A DNA stretch of 64,000 bases from assembly GCF_004116385.1 (NCBI RefSeq), contig NZ_PEIB01000006.1:62001-126000 (forward strand), read 5' to 3'. Positions 1 through 9,809 of the stretch are shown piece after piece. How positions within the stretch are numbered: position 1 is the first letter of the stretch; each line of letters begins with the position of its first letter. A program made the translations under genes and the position numbers. The notes below the pieces were generated by a model. That model did no database searches, was not told where the DNA came from, and worked only from the letters and a program-made list of their open reading frames with translations. Source of the DNA: Veronia nyctiphanis. GTDB lineage: Bacteria > Pseudomonadota > Gammaproteobacteria > Enterobacterales > Vibrionaceae.

Positions 1-2096
1 TCATCAGCAAAGGTGAGCGTCTGTCTATCGCAACAATGTCAGCACTGCTCGAAGCCCGTGGTCACAATACCTTTGTTATCGACCCAACGCATTATCTGCA
101 AGCGAAAGGTGAGTACCTTGAAGCCATGGTCGATATTGAGGTTTCTTCTGAGCGTTTTCGTCTTGAGCCTATTCCAGCGAAGCACATTGGTTTAATGCCT
201 GGCTTTACTGCTGCTAACGAGCAAGGCGAGCTGGTGACACTGGGCCGAAACGGCTCTGATTATTCTGCGGCCGTTCTGGCAGCCTGTATTCGTGCCGATG
301 CGTGTGAAATCTGGACGGATGTTGACGGCGTTTACAGCTGCGATCCGAGATTAGTGCCGGATGCGAAACTTCTAAAATCGCTGAGCTATCAAGAAGCGAT
401 GGAGCTGTCATACTTTGGTGCGAAAGTTCTCCATCCAAAAACTATCCTTCCGATTGCTCGCTTCCACATTCCATGCCTCATCAAAAATACCGCTAACCCA
501 CAGGGTTTGGGAACACTTATCGGCAACAGCGCTAATGAGGAAAACCTGCCAGTCAAAGGCATCACCACGCTGGGCGACCTGAGCATGGTCAATATCTCAG
601 GGCCGGGCATGAAAGGCATGGTGGGCATGGCTGCGCGCGTATTTGGTGCGATGTCATCAGCAGGCGTGTCAGTGGTTTTAATTACCCAGTCATCGTCTGA
701 ATACAGCATCAGCTTCTGTATTGAACAGGCAGATAAAGTTCAGGCACAGCAGGCATTGCAGGATAACTTTGAGCTTGAGCTTGAAAATGGATTGCTCGAG
801 CCCGTTGAATTTCAGGACAATGTCGCCATCGTATCGCTTGTTGGTGACGGCATGCGCACATCGAAAGGTGTGGCTTCGCAATTCTTCACTTCGTTGGCAG
901 AAGTTAACGTCAATATCGTTGCGATTGCTCAGGGGTCATCAGAGCGTTCAATCTCTGCGGTAGTGCCTGATGGTCGTGTTTCAGAAGCAGTGAAAGCCTG
1001 TCACGAAAACCTCTTCAACAGTAAGCATTACTTGGACGTGTTTATTGTTGGCGTCGGCGGTGTAGGTGGTGAGCTGGTGGAGCAAGTGCGCCGTCAGCAG
1101 ACAACGCTTGCTGAGCAAGGCATTGTCATCCGTGTTTGTGGTCTGGCCAACAGTAAAGGTTTGTTACTTGATAGCAATGGTGTCGAGCTTGATAAATGGC
1201 GAGACACGCTCAAAGCGAACACAGAACCATTCAGTTTGGCCCGCATGGTGCGTTTGGTCGAACAGAATCATATCATCAACCCTGTATTTATCGACTGCAC
1301 GTCAGAGCAAAGCATCGCTGATCAATATGCTGATTTCCTGTCAGCAGGTTTCCACGTTATTACACCGAACAAAAAAGCCAATACTGCAGGAATGGCTTAC
1401 TACACCCAGCTACGTCAGGCTGCGCGCTCTACGCGCCGCAAATTCATGTATGACACCACGGTGGGGGCAGGACTGCCAGTTATTGAGAACTTACAAAACC
1501 TGATTGCTGCGGGTGATGAGCTTGAGAAGTTCAACGGCATCCTTTCAGGCTCTTTGTCACATATCTTCGGTAAGCTGGATGAAGGCGAAAGCTTCAGTGC
1601 CGCGACCAGTGTTGCCCGCGATAATGGTTTCACAGAACCTGATCCTCGTGATGATTTATCGGGTATGGACGTTGCCCGTAAGCTGCTGATCCTTGCCCGT
1701 GAGAGTGGTATGCACCTTGAGCTGGAAGACGTCGAGGTCGAGCCGGCGTTACCGCCAGGCTTTGATGCCTCTGGTGATGTAGCTGCCTTTATGCAGCGTT
1801 TGCCAGAAGCGGATGCTTATTTCAAAGGGCTCATCGATGATGCTCAGAGTGAAGGAAAAGTGCTGCGCTATGTAGGCTCAATCGAGAAAGGTAAATGTCA
1901 GGTGAAACTGCTGGCCGTTGATAGCGACGACCCAATGTTCAAGATCAAAGACGGTGAGAATGCACTGGCATTCTACAGCCGTTACTATCAGCCAATTCCA
2001 ATGGTACTTCGCGGTTACGGTGCGGGTACGGAAGTCACCGCAGCGGGCGTTTTTGCCGACCTGATGCGGACACTTGGCTGGAAGCTGGGAGTTTAA
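1..2096 (+). CDS. thrA: Bifunctional aspartokinase I / homoserine dehydrogenase I, 5' end outside the window
   Basis: Catalyses the first (aspartate kinase) and third (homoserine dehydrogenase) steps from aspartate to threonine. The open frame begins at base 3 with no start in the window, so roughly the first 100 residues of the kinase are missing. Visible parts are the end of the kinase domain ([20 protein letters not shown]), two ACT-type regulatory segments around [11 protein letters not shown] and [11 protein letters not shown], then the dehydrogenase with the nucleotide-binding [13 protein letters not shown], the TPNKKAN segment and a complete C terminus ending WKLGV. It is the first gene of thrABC; the thrB start lies one base after its stop. 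The leader and attenuator, if present, lie upstream of the window. Identification rests on near end-to-end agreement with the E. coli protein as recalled. Confidence 0.97.
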   Translation, partial: ISKGERLSIATMSALLEARGHNTFVIDPTHYLQAKGEYLEAMVDIEVSSERFRLEPIPAKHIGLMPGFTAANEQGELVTLGRNGSDYSAAVLAACIRADACEIWTDVDGVYSCDPRLVPDAKLLKSLSYQEAMELSYFGAKVLHPKTILPIARFHIPCLIKNTANPQGLGTLIGNSANEENLPVKGITTLGDLSMVNISGPGMKGMVGMAARVFGAMSSAGVSVVLITQSSSEYSISFCIEQADKVQAQQALQDNFELELENGLLEPVEFQDNVAIVSLVGDGMRTSKGVASQFFTSLAEVNVNIVAIAQGSSERSISAVVPDGRVSEAVKACHENLFNSKHYLDVFIVGVGGVGGELVEQVRRQQTTLAEQGIVIRVCGLANSKGLLLDSNGVELDKWRDTLKANTEPFSLARMVRLVEQNHIINPVFIDCTSEQSIADQYADFLSAGFHVITPNKKANTAGMAYYTQLRQAARSTRRKFMYDTTVGAGLPVIENLQNLIAAGDELEKFNGILSGSLSHIFGKLDEGESFSAATSVARDNGFTEPDPRDDLSGMDVARKLLILARESGMHLELEDVEVEPALPPGFDASGDVAAFMQRLPEADAYFKGLIDDAQSEGKVLRYVGSIEKGKCQVKLLAVDSDDPMFKIKDGENALAFYSRYYQPIPMVLRGYGAGTEVTAAGVFADLMRTLGWKLGV

Positions 2097-2097
2097 G

Positions 2098-3057
2098 ATG
2101 AGTGTTGTAGTTTACGCCCCGGCATCGATAGGCAATGTCAGTGTGGGTTTTGATGTATTGGGGGCGGCAGTGTCCCCAGTTGATGGCACCTTGCTTGGTG
2201 ACCGTGTCTTAGTGGCGGACGGTGGCTCAACGCCGTTTAGCCTGTCATGTGCTGGTAGTTTTGTTGATAAACTGCCGGAGAATCATGAAGAGAACATCGT
2301 CTTCCATTGCTATCTGGTGTTTACAAGAGAACTGAAAAAGCGTGATATCGCTGTTCGTCCGGTGTCGATGACACTTGAAAAGAACATGCCGATTGGCTCA
2401 GGGCTGGGTTCAAGTGCCTGCTCGATTGTCGCCGCCTTGGATGCACTTAACCGTTTTCATGACCAACCACTGGACGAAAACGCATTGCTGGCCCTGATGG
2501 GCGAAATGGAAGCGCAGATCTCCGGCAGTCTTCACTACGACAACGTTGCACCTTGCTATTTGGGTGGTTTGCAACTCATGGTTGAAGATGAAGGCATCAT
2601 CAGCCAACAGGTACCTTGTTTTGAAAACTGGTTCTGGGTGATGGCTTATCCGGGCATCAAGGTCCCTACTGCGGAAGCGAGAGCTATTTTGCCAGCGCAG
2701 TATCGTCGGCAGGATGTAATAAACCATGGCCGCCATCTGGCAGGATTCATTCATGGTTGTTACTCTGGGCAGCCAAAGCTTGCGGCGAATATGATCAAAG
2801 ATGTGGTTGCAGAGCCGTATCGTGAAAAATTACTGCCAGGCTTTGCCAATGCACGTAAATACGCCAAAGAGGCAGGCGCACTGGCTACAGGGATTTCTGG
2901 CTCCGGTCCAACCCTGTTCAGTATCACTGATGACGAAGCCGTGGCGCAGCGTGTAGCCAAATGGCTAAGTGAAAATTACGTTCAGAATGAAGAAGGATTT
3001 GTCCACGTATGTCGGCTTGATACTAATGGCTCGACAGTGACAGGAAGTGAGTTATGA
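2098..3057 (+). CDS. thrB: Homoserine kinase
   Basis: Phosphorylates homoserine to O-phosphohomoserine, the substrate of threonine synthase. The product is 319 residues, the usual size for this GHMP kinase. The N terminus [19 protein letters not shown] and the ATP-binding loop [12 protein letters not shown] around residues 99-110 are clear, as is the C-terminal glycine motif GISGSGPT. I chose the ATG one base after the thrA stop; an earlier in-frame ATG at 2074 lies inside thrA and would add eight foreign residues. The stop overlaps the thrC start in an ATGA arrangement, so translational coupling is likely. Confidence 0.97.
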   Translation: MSVVVYAPASIGNVSVGFDVLGAAVSPVDGTLLGDRVLVADGGSTPFSLSCAGSFVDKLPENHEENIVFHCYLVFTRELKKRDIAVRPVSMTLEKNMPIGSGLGSSACSIVAALDALNRFHDQPLDENALLALMGEMEAQISGSLHYDNVAPCYLGGLQLMVEDEGIISQQVPCFENWFWVMAYPGIKVPTAEARAILPAQYRRQDVINHGRHLAGFIHGCYSGQPKLAANMIKDVVAEPYREKLLPGFANARKYAKEAGALATGISGSGPTLFSITDDEAVAQRVAKWLSENYVQNEEGFVHVCRLDTNGSTVTGSEL

Positions 3058-4335
3058 AGTTATACAACATAAAAGAAAACGACGAGCAGGTTTCATTTGG
3101 TCAAGCCGTGAGGCAGGGACTTGGTCGTAATCAAGGACTGTTTTTTCCTTCAGACCTTCCTGCATTTGAAGACGTGGATATCTTCTTGATATGGACTTTG
3201 TCAGCCGTAGCAGCAAAATTTTGTCAGCATTTATTGGTGACGAGCTATCAGAAGACAAAGTAAAGAAAATGGTAGGCGATGCTTTTGCATTCCCTGCGCC
3301 TATCGAAAAAGTGTCGGATAAGGTTCACGCCCTAGAGCTGTTCCACGGTCCAACTTTGGCGTTTAAAGACTTCGGTGGCCGTTTTATGGCGCAGTCACTG
3401 GCAGCAGTCTCTGACGGCGGTAAAATCACTATCTTGACTGCGACATCTGGTGACACAGGTGCTGCTGTTGCCCATGCTTTCTATGGCATGGAAAACATTC
3501 AGGTTGTTATTCTGTACCCGAAAGGCAAAATCAGCCACTGCAAGAGAAACTTTTCTGTACGCTTGGCGGCAACATCCACACCATCGCCATCAATGGCACA
3601 TTCGATGATTGTCAGGCTATGGTTAAGCAGGCCTTTGATGATGCTGAGCTGCGTAAGGCGATTGGTCTGAACTCTGCTAACTCAATCAACATCAGCCGTC
3701 TGATGGCGCAAATCTGTTATTACTTCGAGGCAGTATCTCAGCTCACGCCAGAGCAGCGTAAAGATCTGGTTGTTGCCGTACCGAGTGGTAACTTTGGTAA
3801 CCTGACTGCCGGGCTTTTGGCAAAAGCAGCGGGCCTGCCTGTAAAACGATTTATTGCCGCAACCAATGTCAATGACACGGTTCCACGATACCTGCAAACC
3901 GGTGAGTGGACTCCGGAAGAGACCATTCCAACGCTCTCAAACGCCATGGATGTTAGCCAACCCAACAACTGGCCTCGTATCGAAGAGCTTTGTCGTCTCA
4001 AAGGTTGGGGGCTTGATGAGCTGGGTGCTGGTGCTGTCTCTGACGAGCAAACCGCCGAGACATTGAAAGAAATGCATGAAACGGGCTACCTGTGTGAGCC
4101 TCACGGTGCTATTGCCTACCGTGTACTGAATGAGCAGCTTGCGGAAGGTGAGCATGGCTTATTCCTTTGTACCGCTCACCCAGCGAAGTTTAAAGAATCT
4201 GTCGATGAAATCTTAAACATTGATGTACCGCTGCCAGGCCCACTGGCTAAGCATGCAGTGATGGACCTCCTCTCACACGAACGAGATGCAGACTTTGGTC
4301 AGCTGAGAGCGTTCTTGATGGAAGTGGCCGGATAA
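3054..4335 (+). CDS. thrC: Threonine synthase, reading frame broken twice (probable sequence errors)
   Basis: PLP enzyme converting O-phosphohomoserine to threonine, last gene of thrABC. The protein must be assembled from three frames: residues from 3054 ([19 protein letters not shown]), then a frame holding [14 protein letters not shown], the PLP-lysine motif [10 protein letters not shown] and [12 protein letters not shown], then a frame with [12 protein letters not shown] and [11 protein letters not shown]. The breaks lie at about 3182 (TCTT where TCCTT fits) and 3535-3536 (AGCCACTG where AGCCCACTG fits). Adding one base at each gives 427 residues, against about 428 in E. coli. Both flanks stay fully conserved through each break, so errors are far likelier than decay. 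The ATG overlaps the thrB stop. Confidence 0.93.
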
Positions 4336-4353
4336 ACCGCCAGCTCATTACTG

Positions 4354-4386
4354 AAAAACCCGGCAAATGCCGGGTTTTCTCTTTTT
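4354..4386 (+). terminator. Intrinsic terminator of the thr operon
   Basis: A ten-base stem (4355-4364 with 4369-4378, CCGGC core) closes a four-base loop and is followed by a T-rich run (TTTTCTCTTTTT). It lies 19 bases after the thrC stop. Confidence 0.9.
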
Positions 4387-4463
4387 AGCACTGACGTCAG
4401 TGCTGTATAGAAAACTTTTTTGGGTAGAATAAAGGCTTTGAATCATTAATCGGGGATAGCGTG

Positions 4464-5153
4464 ATGCCGGGAATCACATGGCACGATGTCATTGGACATG
4501 AAAAGGAGCAAGATTACTTTATACAGACGATGGAATACGTCGCCAATGAGCGGGCCAGTGGTAAAGATATTTACCCGCCGAAAGAGGATGTGTTTAATGC
4601 CTTCCGTTATACCGAGCTGGCCGATGTTCGGGTCGTCATTTTAGGGCAGGACCCTTACCACGGCCCTTCACAGGCGCATGGGCTGTGTTTTTCTGTTCTT
4701 CCCGGTATTAAGCCGCCACCTTCTCTTGCCAATATGTACAAAGAGCTTGCGCAGGATATCGACGGGTTTGAGATCCCAAGGCACGGTTACTTGAAAAGTT
4801 GGACTGATCAGGGGGTATTGCTGCTTAATACGGTGCTTACTGTTGAGCAAGGGAATGCCCACTCGCACGCTTCGTTGGGATGGGAAACGTTCACAGACCG
4901 CGTGATTGCAGCGGTGAATGAGCACCGCGAAGGAGTGATTTTCCTATTATGGGGTTCTCATGCGCGCAAGAAAGGGAAGATGATAGACAGGCAGAAGCAC
5001 CATGTGCTTGAAGCGCCGCATCCATCGCCATTGTCAGCGCATCGTGGGTTCTTTGGCTCCGGGCACTTTTCTGCGACCAATCGTATTTTGTCTGAAAAGG
5101 GTCAGCCAGCCATTGATTGGCAGCCAAAACTGGATGAACAGGAAGCCGGATAA
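4464..5153 (+). CDS. ung: Uracil-DNA glycosylase, family 1
   Basis: Removes uracil from DNA by cleaving the N-glycosidic bond, starting base-excision repair. The 229-residue product carries the water-activating motif GQDPYHG (Asp63), the uracil-binding [10 protein letters not shown] segment, [10 protein letters not shown] and the DNA-intercalation loop [10 protein letters not shown]. The start chosen is ATG 4464; a GTG immediately upstream at 4461 is also in frame, and GGGGA at 4451-4455 serves as ribosome-binding site for either. It is a single-gene unit between the thr terminator and an oppositely oriented small gene. Confidence 0.97.
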   Translation: MPGITWHDVIGHEKEQDYFIQTMEYVANERASGKDIYPPKEDVFNAFRYTELADVRVVILGQDPYHGPSQAHGLCFSVLPGIKPPPSLANMYKELAQDIDGFEIPRHGYLKSWTDQGVLLLNTVLTVEQGNAHSHASLGWETFTDRVIAAVNEHREGVIFLLWGSHARKKGKMIDRQKHHVLEAPHPSPLSAHRGFFGSGHFSATNRILSEKGQPAIDWQPKLDEQEAG

Positions 5154-5164
5154 GAAATCTGAGC

Positions 5165-5192
5165 ACAAAAAAAGGCGCCTGAGTGGCGCCTT
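5165..5192 (-). terminator. Intrinsic terminator between ung and the DUF3545 gene
   Basis: An eight-base stem (5172-5179 with 5185-5192, GGCGCC core) with loop TGAGT. On the minus strand it is followed by eight or more T residues, so it best serves the minus-strand gene ending at 5257. On the plus strand the T run is poor, so ung may use it only weakly. Confidence 0.75.
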
Positions 5193-5256
5193 ATGTCTGC
5201 CTCTTTAATGCAACCCTTCCATGTTAATGGGTATAAATCAGCAGTCTTCAGTTAGG

Positions 5257-5439
5257 TTAGATATCGAATTCAGAGTCAGAGAAGTCCCCAAGCATATCAA
5301 TGTCCTCGAGCTCTTTACGAAGACGTTGTCTGTCTTTTAGCGCTTCAATTTCTCTCCACTTCCTTTTAGCTTGTTTCGAACGCCCACCGCGCGATGGTTT
5401 TTCTGCTTCTAGCGTTTCATTAAAGGCAAAGCTTTCCAT
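5257..5439 (-). CDS. DUF3545 family small protein
   Basis: A 60-residue protein with a charged centre (SKQAKRKWREIEALKDRQRL) and an acidic C terminus ending DFSDSEFDI. This is the pattern of the DUF3545 proteins found in Vibrio and relatives, for which I know no established function. A helical, basic-then-acidic small protein could bind nucleic acid or a protein partner, but nothing in the sequence proves it. The minus strand upstream of the start reads GATGAGGTGAAATT, giving a good ribosome-binding site. It is monocistronic, with a terminator at 5165-5192. Confidence 0.75.
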   Translation of the reverse strand: MESFAFNETLEAEKPSRGGRSKQAKRKWREIEALKDRQRLRKELEDIDMLGDFSDSEFDI

Positions 5440-5514
5440 AATTTCACCTCATCTTTCCGTAGTGGTCAGTAATTAAGTATCACAACCAAACAGAAAATAA
5501 AATCGGATAGTTTC

Positions 5515-5729
5515 TCATTTGTTGTACGTTGGTGAATATTTAGTGAGATCGCGGTCAGATTTATTGGGTGGGTGATTACGTTTTAACCCGTAAATGACAG
5601 CTTTATTGATGCGTTGAGCGGAATCAAGTTCAAACTTTGAATCGGCCCACGTCCCATCGCCAATGAGGCTTTGATCACACGAAACGTAGAATGTCTGATA
5701 GGGATGACATTTTCATGAATGAGAATCAT
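5515..5729 (-). CDS. Possible small gene, about 70 residues, hidden by a one-base loss
   Basis: Not a called reading frame. On the minus strand a frame stays open for 65 codons up to the stop at 5515-5517 and reads like real protein: CHPYQTFYVSCDQSL, then GDGTWADSKFELDSAQRI, then NKAVIYGLKRNH, ending SPTYNK. It has no start; a TGA at 5713-5715 closes it upstream. Adding one T to the TTTT run at 5710-5713 joins it to ATG 5729 with the prefix MILIHEK. Loss of one base in a short run is exactly the error seen elsewhere in this window. No good ribosome-binding site precedes the ATG, and I cannot name a family. It could also be a chance open frame. Confidence 0.35.
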
Positions 5730-5890
5730 AAAATGTTACGGGAAGTGATAAAGGTTTGCTCTTAGTGTGTTGCGCTAATTAATTGATAAAGTTTGCATTT
5801 AAATATTAAATATAATTTTTTAAACAATATAACATTTCAAATATCTGTTGATTTTTGGTGACTATATCTGCATCATCTCCCGCGAATTAT

Positions 5891-6037
5891 TGCCAGCACA
5901 GGCAAGATAGCCAAACTCATCATTATCTTTTGGCACTCAGAGTTGGTTCGTGGCTTTGATGCCTGTCTTTTTCGATAGCAAGTACTATGCTTGCTGTCCG
6001 AGCCTGATATTAACTCTTTTAACTCACACTGCTGGCA
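5891..6037 (+). promoter_or_regulatory. Structured, riboswitch-like leader before the symporter gene
   Basis: A closed, branched RNA fold can be drawn. P1 pairs TGCCAGCA (5891-5898) with TGCTGGCA (6030-6037). P2 is a long bulged hairpin: 5899-5904 with 5960-5965, 5909-5913 with 5951-5955, and 5914-5918 with 5940-5944. P3 pairs nine bases, 5974-5982 with 5990-5998, around a seven-base loop. A short T run (CTTTTT) follows P2. The ribosome-binding site AGAGAGG lies at 6055-6061, 18 bases beyond P1. I do not recognise the consensus of the glycine, lysine, TPP or c-di-GMP-I classes. No gene is seen in the rest of 5730-6066. Confidence 0.5.
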
Positions 6038-6066
6038 GGAATGTATAAGCGCAAAGAGAGGTAGGC

Positions 6067-7493
6067 GTGGTAAGTCTTATTAACTTTTTAAATGACCTGA
6101 TCTGGGGATCAGTTCTCATTTATCTCCTCATCGGCGGCGGGATTCTTTTCACGGTACGGTTGGGCTTTATTCAGTTCAGACACTTTGGCCACATGTTCAA
6201 GGTGATGAAAAGCAGCCGTAAGTCTGATAACGCGGGTATCTCGTCTTTTCAGGCTCTGTGCACCAGCCTGGCAGCCCGGGTCGGTACAGGAAACATGGCT
6301 GGTATTGCTGTTGCACTGACGCTCGGTGGCCCCGGCGCGATTTTCTGGATGTGGCTGATAGCCATGCTGGGGATGTCGACTGCATTTGCAGAGAGTACCT
6401 TAGCCCAGCTTTACAAAACCCGTGATGACGATGGTAACTTTCGTGGCGGTCCTGCCTATTACATGGAAAAAGGCTTGGGTATGCGTTGGATGGGCTGCGT
6501 ATTCTCAGTCTTGCTGATCATCGCATTCGGTCTTATTTTCAATGCGGTTCAGGCGAACTCAATCACCAACGCAGCTTACAACGCTTTCGGATGGGATCCG
6601 CTTTACGTTGGCGCTGTGCTGGTGGCGATGTCGGCGTTTGTCATTTTTGGCGGCCTGAGAAAAATTGCCCGTACGGCGGAGATCATTGTTCCTCTGATGG
6701 CGGTGCTGTATCTGATCCTCGCGTTTTATGTGATGTTCACGAATATCGAGAAAGTCCCCGGTATCATTGCACTTATCGTGAAAAGTGCATTTGGCTTTAA
6801 CGAAGCGGGTGCAGGAGCGCTCGGCTATACCGTGGCGCAGGGAATGATTCAGGGTATCAAGCGCGGCTTGTTCTCGAACGAAGCGGGGATGGTTCAGCGC
6901 CTAATGCTGCAGCCAGTGCAACGCCGTATCCTCCGCATCCAGCGTCGCAGGGCTATGTGCAAATGCTGGGTGTGTTTGTCGATACGATTGTGATTTGTTC
7001 GGCGACAGTGGCGATTATTCTGATTTCAGGCGAGTACATGCCCGGCAGTGAAATTACTGGTATCGAGCTGACACAGCGAGCGCTGTCGAGTCAGGTGGGA
7101 GACTGGGGGGGCCATTTCATTGCCATCGCAATTTTCTTCTTCGCGTTTACGTCAATCATTGCCAACTATTCTTACGCCGAGACGAACCTGATATTCCTTG
7201 AGCATAACCACAAGGCTGGCCTGAATGTGTTCCGTCTGTTTGTGATTGCAATGGTGATGTTTGGTGCGCAGGCTGATGTGCCTTTGGTGTGGATCATGGC
7301 GGATACCTCTATGGGTATGATGGCTATCGTCAACATGATTGCGGTGCTTCTGCTCGGCGGTACGGTGGTGAAGCTTGCCAAAGACTATAACCAGCAATTG
7401 AAGCTGGGTAAGGTGCCTAGCTTTGATGTCCGTCGTTATCCTGAGCTGCACAACCAGATTGAGAAGGGTATTTGGGATAAAGAACGCGCCTAA
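6067..7493 (+). CDS. Sodium:alanine (AGCS family) symporter, frame broken once
   Basis: Inner-membrane carrier importing alanine, glycine or a related amino acid with Na+. The N-terminal half (from GTG 6067) has hydrophobic segments and the family signature around LAARVGTGNMAGIAVALTLG and GGPAYYMEKGLG; the C-terminal half continues from YVQMLGVFVDTIVICSATV. The frame breaks at 6891-6892, where GATGGTTCAGC reads correctly as GATGGGTTCAGC (NEAGMGSAPNAAAS). With that base restored the protein is about 475 residues, normal for AGCS. Ribosome-binding site AGAGAGG precedes the GTG. It sits behind the structured leader at 5891-6037. Substrate cannot be told from sequence. Confidence 0.9.
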
Positions 7494-7521
7494 TCGGTTT
7501 TCCCCATCACAATGATAGAAA

Positions 7522-7550
7522 AAAGCCGCACCCAAACGTGTGGCTTTTTT
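7522..7550 (+). terminator. Intrinsic terminator after the symporter gene
   Basis: Stem 7524-7531 with 7538-7545 (AGCCGCAC with GTGTGGCT, one G-U pair), six-base loop, then TTTTT. Confidence 0.88.
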
Positions 7551-7610
7551 ATGTCTGAATGGTAACCTTTTTTGATAAGACTCATCGAGCCAAGCCTGAA
7601 GGACAAGAAT

Positions 7611-8384
7611 ATGCTGATCGTGGTTTCCCCTGCGAAAACACTCGACTATGAATCGCCATTGGCGACTGACAAATTTACGCTGCCAACAATGACCGAGCAT
7701 TCTGCTGAGCTGATTGAAGAATGCCGCAAGTTAACGCCAGCGGACATTGCCAGTCTGATGAAAGTCAGTGATAAGATTGCCGGACTGAATGCAGCCCGTT
7801 TCGCTGAGTGGCAGCCGACCTTTACACAGGAAAATGCGCGTCAGGCATTGCTTGCGTTCAAAGGCGATGTCTACACAGGGCTTGAAGCCGAAACTATGAG
7901 CGATGCTGACTTTGATTGGGCTCAGGATCACTTGCGGATGTTGTCCGGCCTGTATGGCCTGTTGCGCCCACTTGACCTGATGCAGCCTTACCGCTTAGAG
8001 ATGGGAACCAAACTGGCCAATGAACGCGGCACTAACCTTTACCAGTTTTGGGGTGAGTTAATCACTGACGAGCTGAATGCTGCGTTGTCTGCTCAAGGGG
8101 ACGGTGTATTGGTGAATCTGGCATCGAATGAGTACTTTAAGTCAGTGAAGCCTAAGAGTCTTAAGGCGAATATCATCACGCCAGTCTTCAAAGACTGCAA
8201 AAACGGTCAGTATAAGGTGATCAGCTTCTACGCCAAGAAAGCGCGCGGCATGATGGCGCGCTATATCATTGATAACCGCATTGAGTCTGTGGACGCGCTA
8301 AAGGCGTTTGATGTCGCTGGTTACTATTTTGATGAAGCGTCGTCGAATGACAAAGAGTTGGTGTTTAAGCGCGAAGAGCAATAA
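7611..8384 (+). CDS. yaaA: Peroxide stress protein YaaA (DUF328/UPF0246)
   Basis: A 257-residue protein matching E. coli YaaA along its whole length ([70 protein letters not shown]). In E. coli it limits intracellular iron during peroxide stress and so limits Fenton damage to DNA; the family is reported to have a DNA-binding helix-hairpin-helix-like fold. The start is ATG 7611, where the protein begins [10 protein letters not shown] as in relatives, preceded by GAAGGACAAGA. It stands alone between two terminators. Confidence 0.95.
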   Translation: MLIVVSPAKTLDYESPLATDKFTLPTMTEHSAELIEECRKLTPADIASLMKVSDKIAGLNAARFAEWQPTFTQENARQALLAFKGDVYTGLEAETMSDADFDWAQDHLRMLSGLYGLLRPLDLMQPYRLEMGTKLANERGTNLYQFWGELITDELNAALSAQGDGVLVNLASNEYFKSVKPKSLKANIITPVFKDCKNGQYKVISFYAKKARGMMARYIIDNRIESVDALKAFDVAGYYFDEASSNDKELVFKREEQ

Positions 8385-8403
8385 TCCTCTCACGACCAAA
8401 CAT

Positions 8404-8433
8404 AAAAAAGGTTAGCGTTAGCTAACCTTTTTT
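8404..8433. terminator. Bidirectional terminator between yaaA and srmB
   Basis: GGTTAGC (8410-8416) pairs with GCTAACC (8421-8427), flanked by A6 on the left and T6 on the right, so it can stop transcription from yaaA (plus) and srmB (minus). Confidence 0.9.
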
Positions 8434-8472
8434 GTTTTGCAGCACTTAACTGCTAGAGCGATTTCACTAAAG

Positions 8473-9764
8473 CTACTTAGCTTCTTTCGCTGAAGCTACT
8501 TTGGTAGCTGGCGCTTTGGCTGTGCGCTTAACGGCTTTTTTCGCTTTGCCTTTTGCAGTCTTCTTGCTGTCTGGCTTTTTCTTCTTTTTCTTTTTGAATT
8601 CTGGCTTCTTATGCTGTGGCTTCAAGCCTTCGACATAGCGCTCTTTTACTTCTTCTTTCATGTAGCGACCGATTCGGTCCATCATGGGCTGATCATGTGC
8701 TTCGACCAGTGAAATGGCGGTACCTTTTTTGCCCGCACGGGCAGTACGACCAATACGGTGTAAGTAGATATCAGCGGTACGGGGCAGGTCATAGTTGATG
8801 ACATGGCTGATATCAGGCACATCGATACCGCGAGCAGCCACGTCTGTTGCCAGTAGTACGTTTACGTCACCGTCTGAAAAGCGTTTGATGGCGTTATTAC
8901 GTTTGACCTGTGCCATTTCGCCCTGGATCCATGCACATTTAACATTGAGGCTGGTCAGTGCGTCGCGCAGGTCGGCAAGGCGGTCACGGGTTTTAACGAA
9001 CACAATCGCACGTTCTGCATGTTTGTTCAGGATGTTTGTCAGCAGTGCATGCTTGTGGTCTAGATCATCACATCTGTGGTACCACTGGGTGATCTTTTTA
9101 CGCTCGCGACGTGGCGGCTCAGCGCTGAATTCAATCGGATCATTCAGCAGATCAGCTTTAAAGCCTTTCACGCCACGGCCTTCCAGTGTCGCTGAAAACA
9201 ACATACTTTGTTTACGCCAGCGGCATTCGTCTGACAGTTTGTCTACCGCAGGGCCAAAGCCCATATCCAGCATACGGTCAGCTTCATCAAGGATCAGGCT
9301 TTCAATTGCGCGGCAATCAAAACGCTCAGCATCGATATACTCCATCAGACGACCCGGTGTCGCGACTACGATATCCTGCGTCTTACCAAGATCTCTGCGT
9401 GATCCTGATACGAAATACCGCCCGTGATAGTGATAACCTTCAGTTCAGTGTACTTGGCTAGGGCACGTGCCTGATCAGCAACCTGAATCGCAAGTTCGCG
9501 GGTAGGAGTCAGAATGAGTACGCGTGCAGGGCCGGGTTTCTGTCGAGGGAAATCCAACAAATGTTGTAAGGCTGGCAAAAGAAATGCCGCTGTTTTTCCG
9601 GTCCCTGTTGGTGCAGAGGCCATGATATCGCGGCCGTCCATGCCATGAGGGATCACGCCAGCTTGGACTGCGGTTGGTCGCTCAAAGCCTATTTCATCTA
9701 TGGCTTGTAGCAGTTGAGGATCCAGGTCCAGTTCAGCAAATGTTCGCACGCGTTTATTCTCCAC
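8473..9764 (-). CDS. srmB: ATP-dependent DEAD-box RNA helicase SrmB, frame broken once
   Basis: Helicase acting early in 50S ribosomal subunit assembly. N-terminal part: FAELDLDPQLLQAIDEIGF, the Q motif ERPTAVQAGVIP, Walker A SAPTGTGKTAAFLLPAL, TPTRELAIQ and TGG. C-terminal part: LILDEADRMLDMGF (DEAD), FSATLEGRG (SAT), VFVKTRDR, ATDVAARGIDVPD and HRIGRTARAGKKG, then a long basic Lys-rich tail. The frame breaks at 9385-9386 (plus strand CC, CCC expected), which restores AEILGKTQDIVVATPGRL. Corrected length is about 430 residues. ATG 9764 begins MENKRVRTFAEL. trmN lies 45 bases upstream in the same direction. Confidence 0.94.
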
Positions 9765-9809
9765 TCAAAGTCAGGGGCGGCATTATAGAGATTTCTGTGT
9801 AAAGGATCA

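Noticed and set aside
3054-4335. thrC and the other broken genes as true pseudogenes
   Set aside because: Both frames stay fully conserved on each side of every break, one base restores each, and several of the genes are essential.
5850-6066. Glycine, lysine, TPP or c-di-GMP-I riboswitch before the symporter
   Set aside because: The conserved core sequences of these classes are not visible; a fold exists but I cannot assign a family.
6067-7493. Two separate half-size transporters
   Set aside because: The two frames are consecutive halves of one AGCS protein joined by one missing G at 6891-6892.
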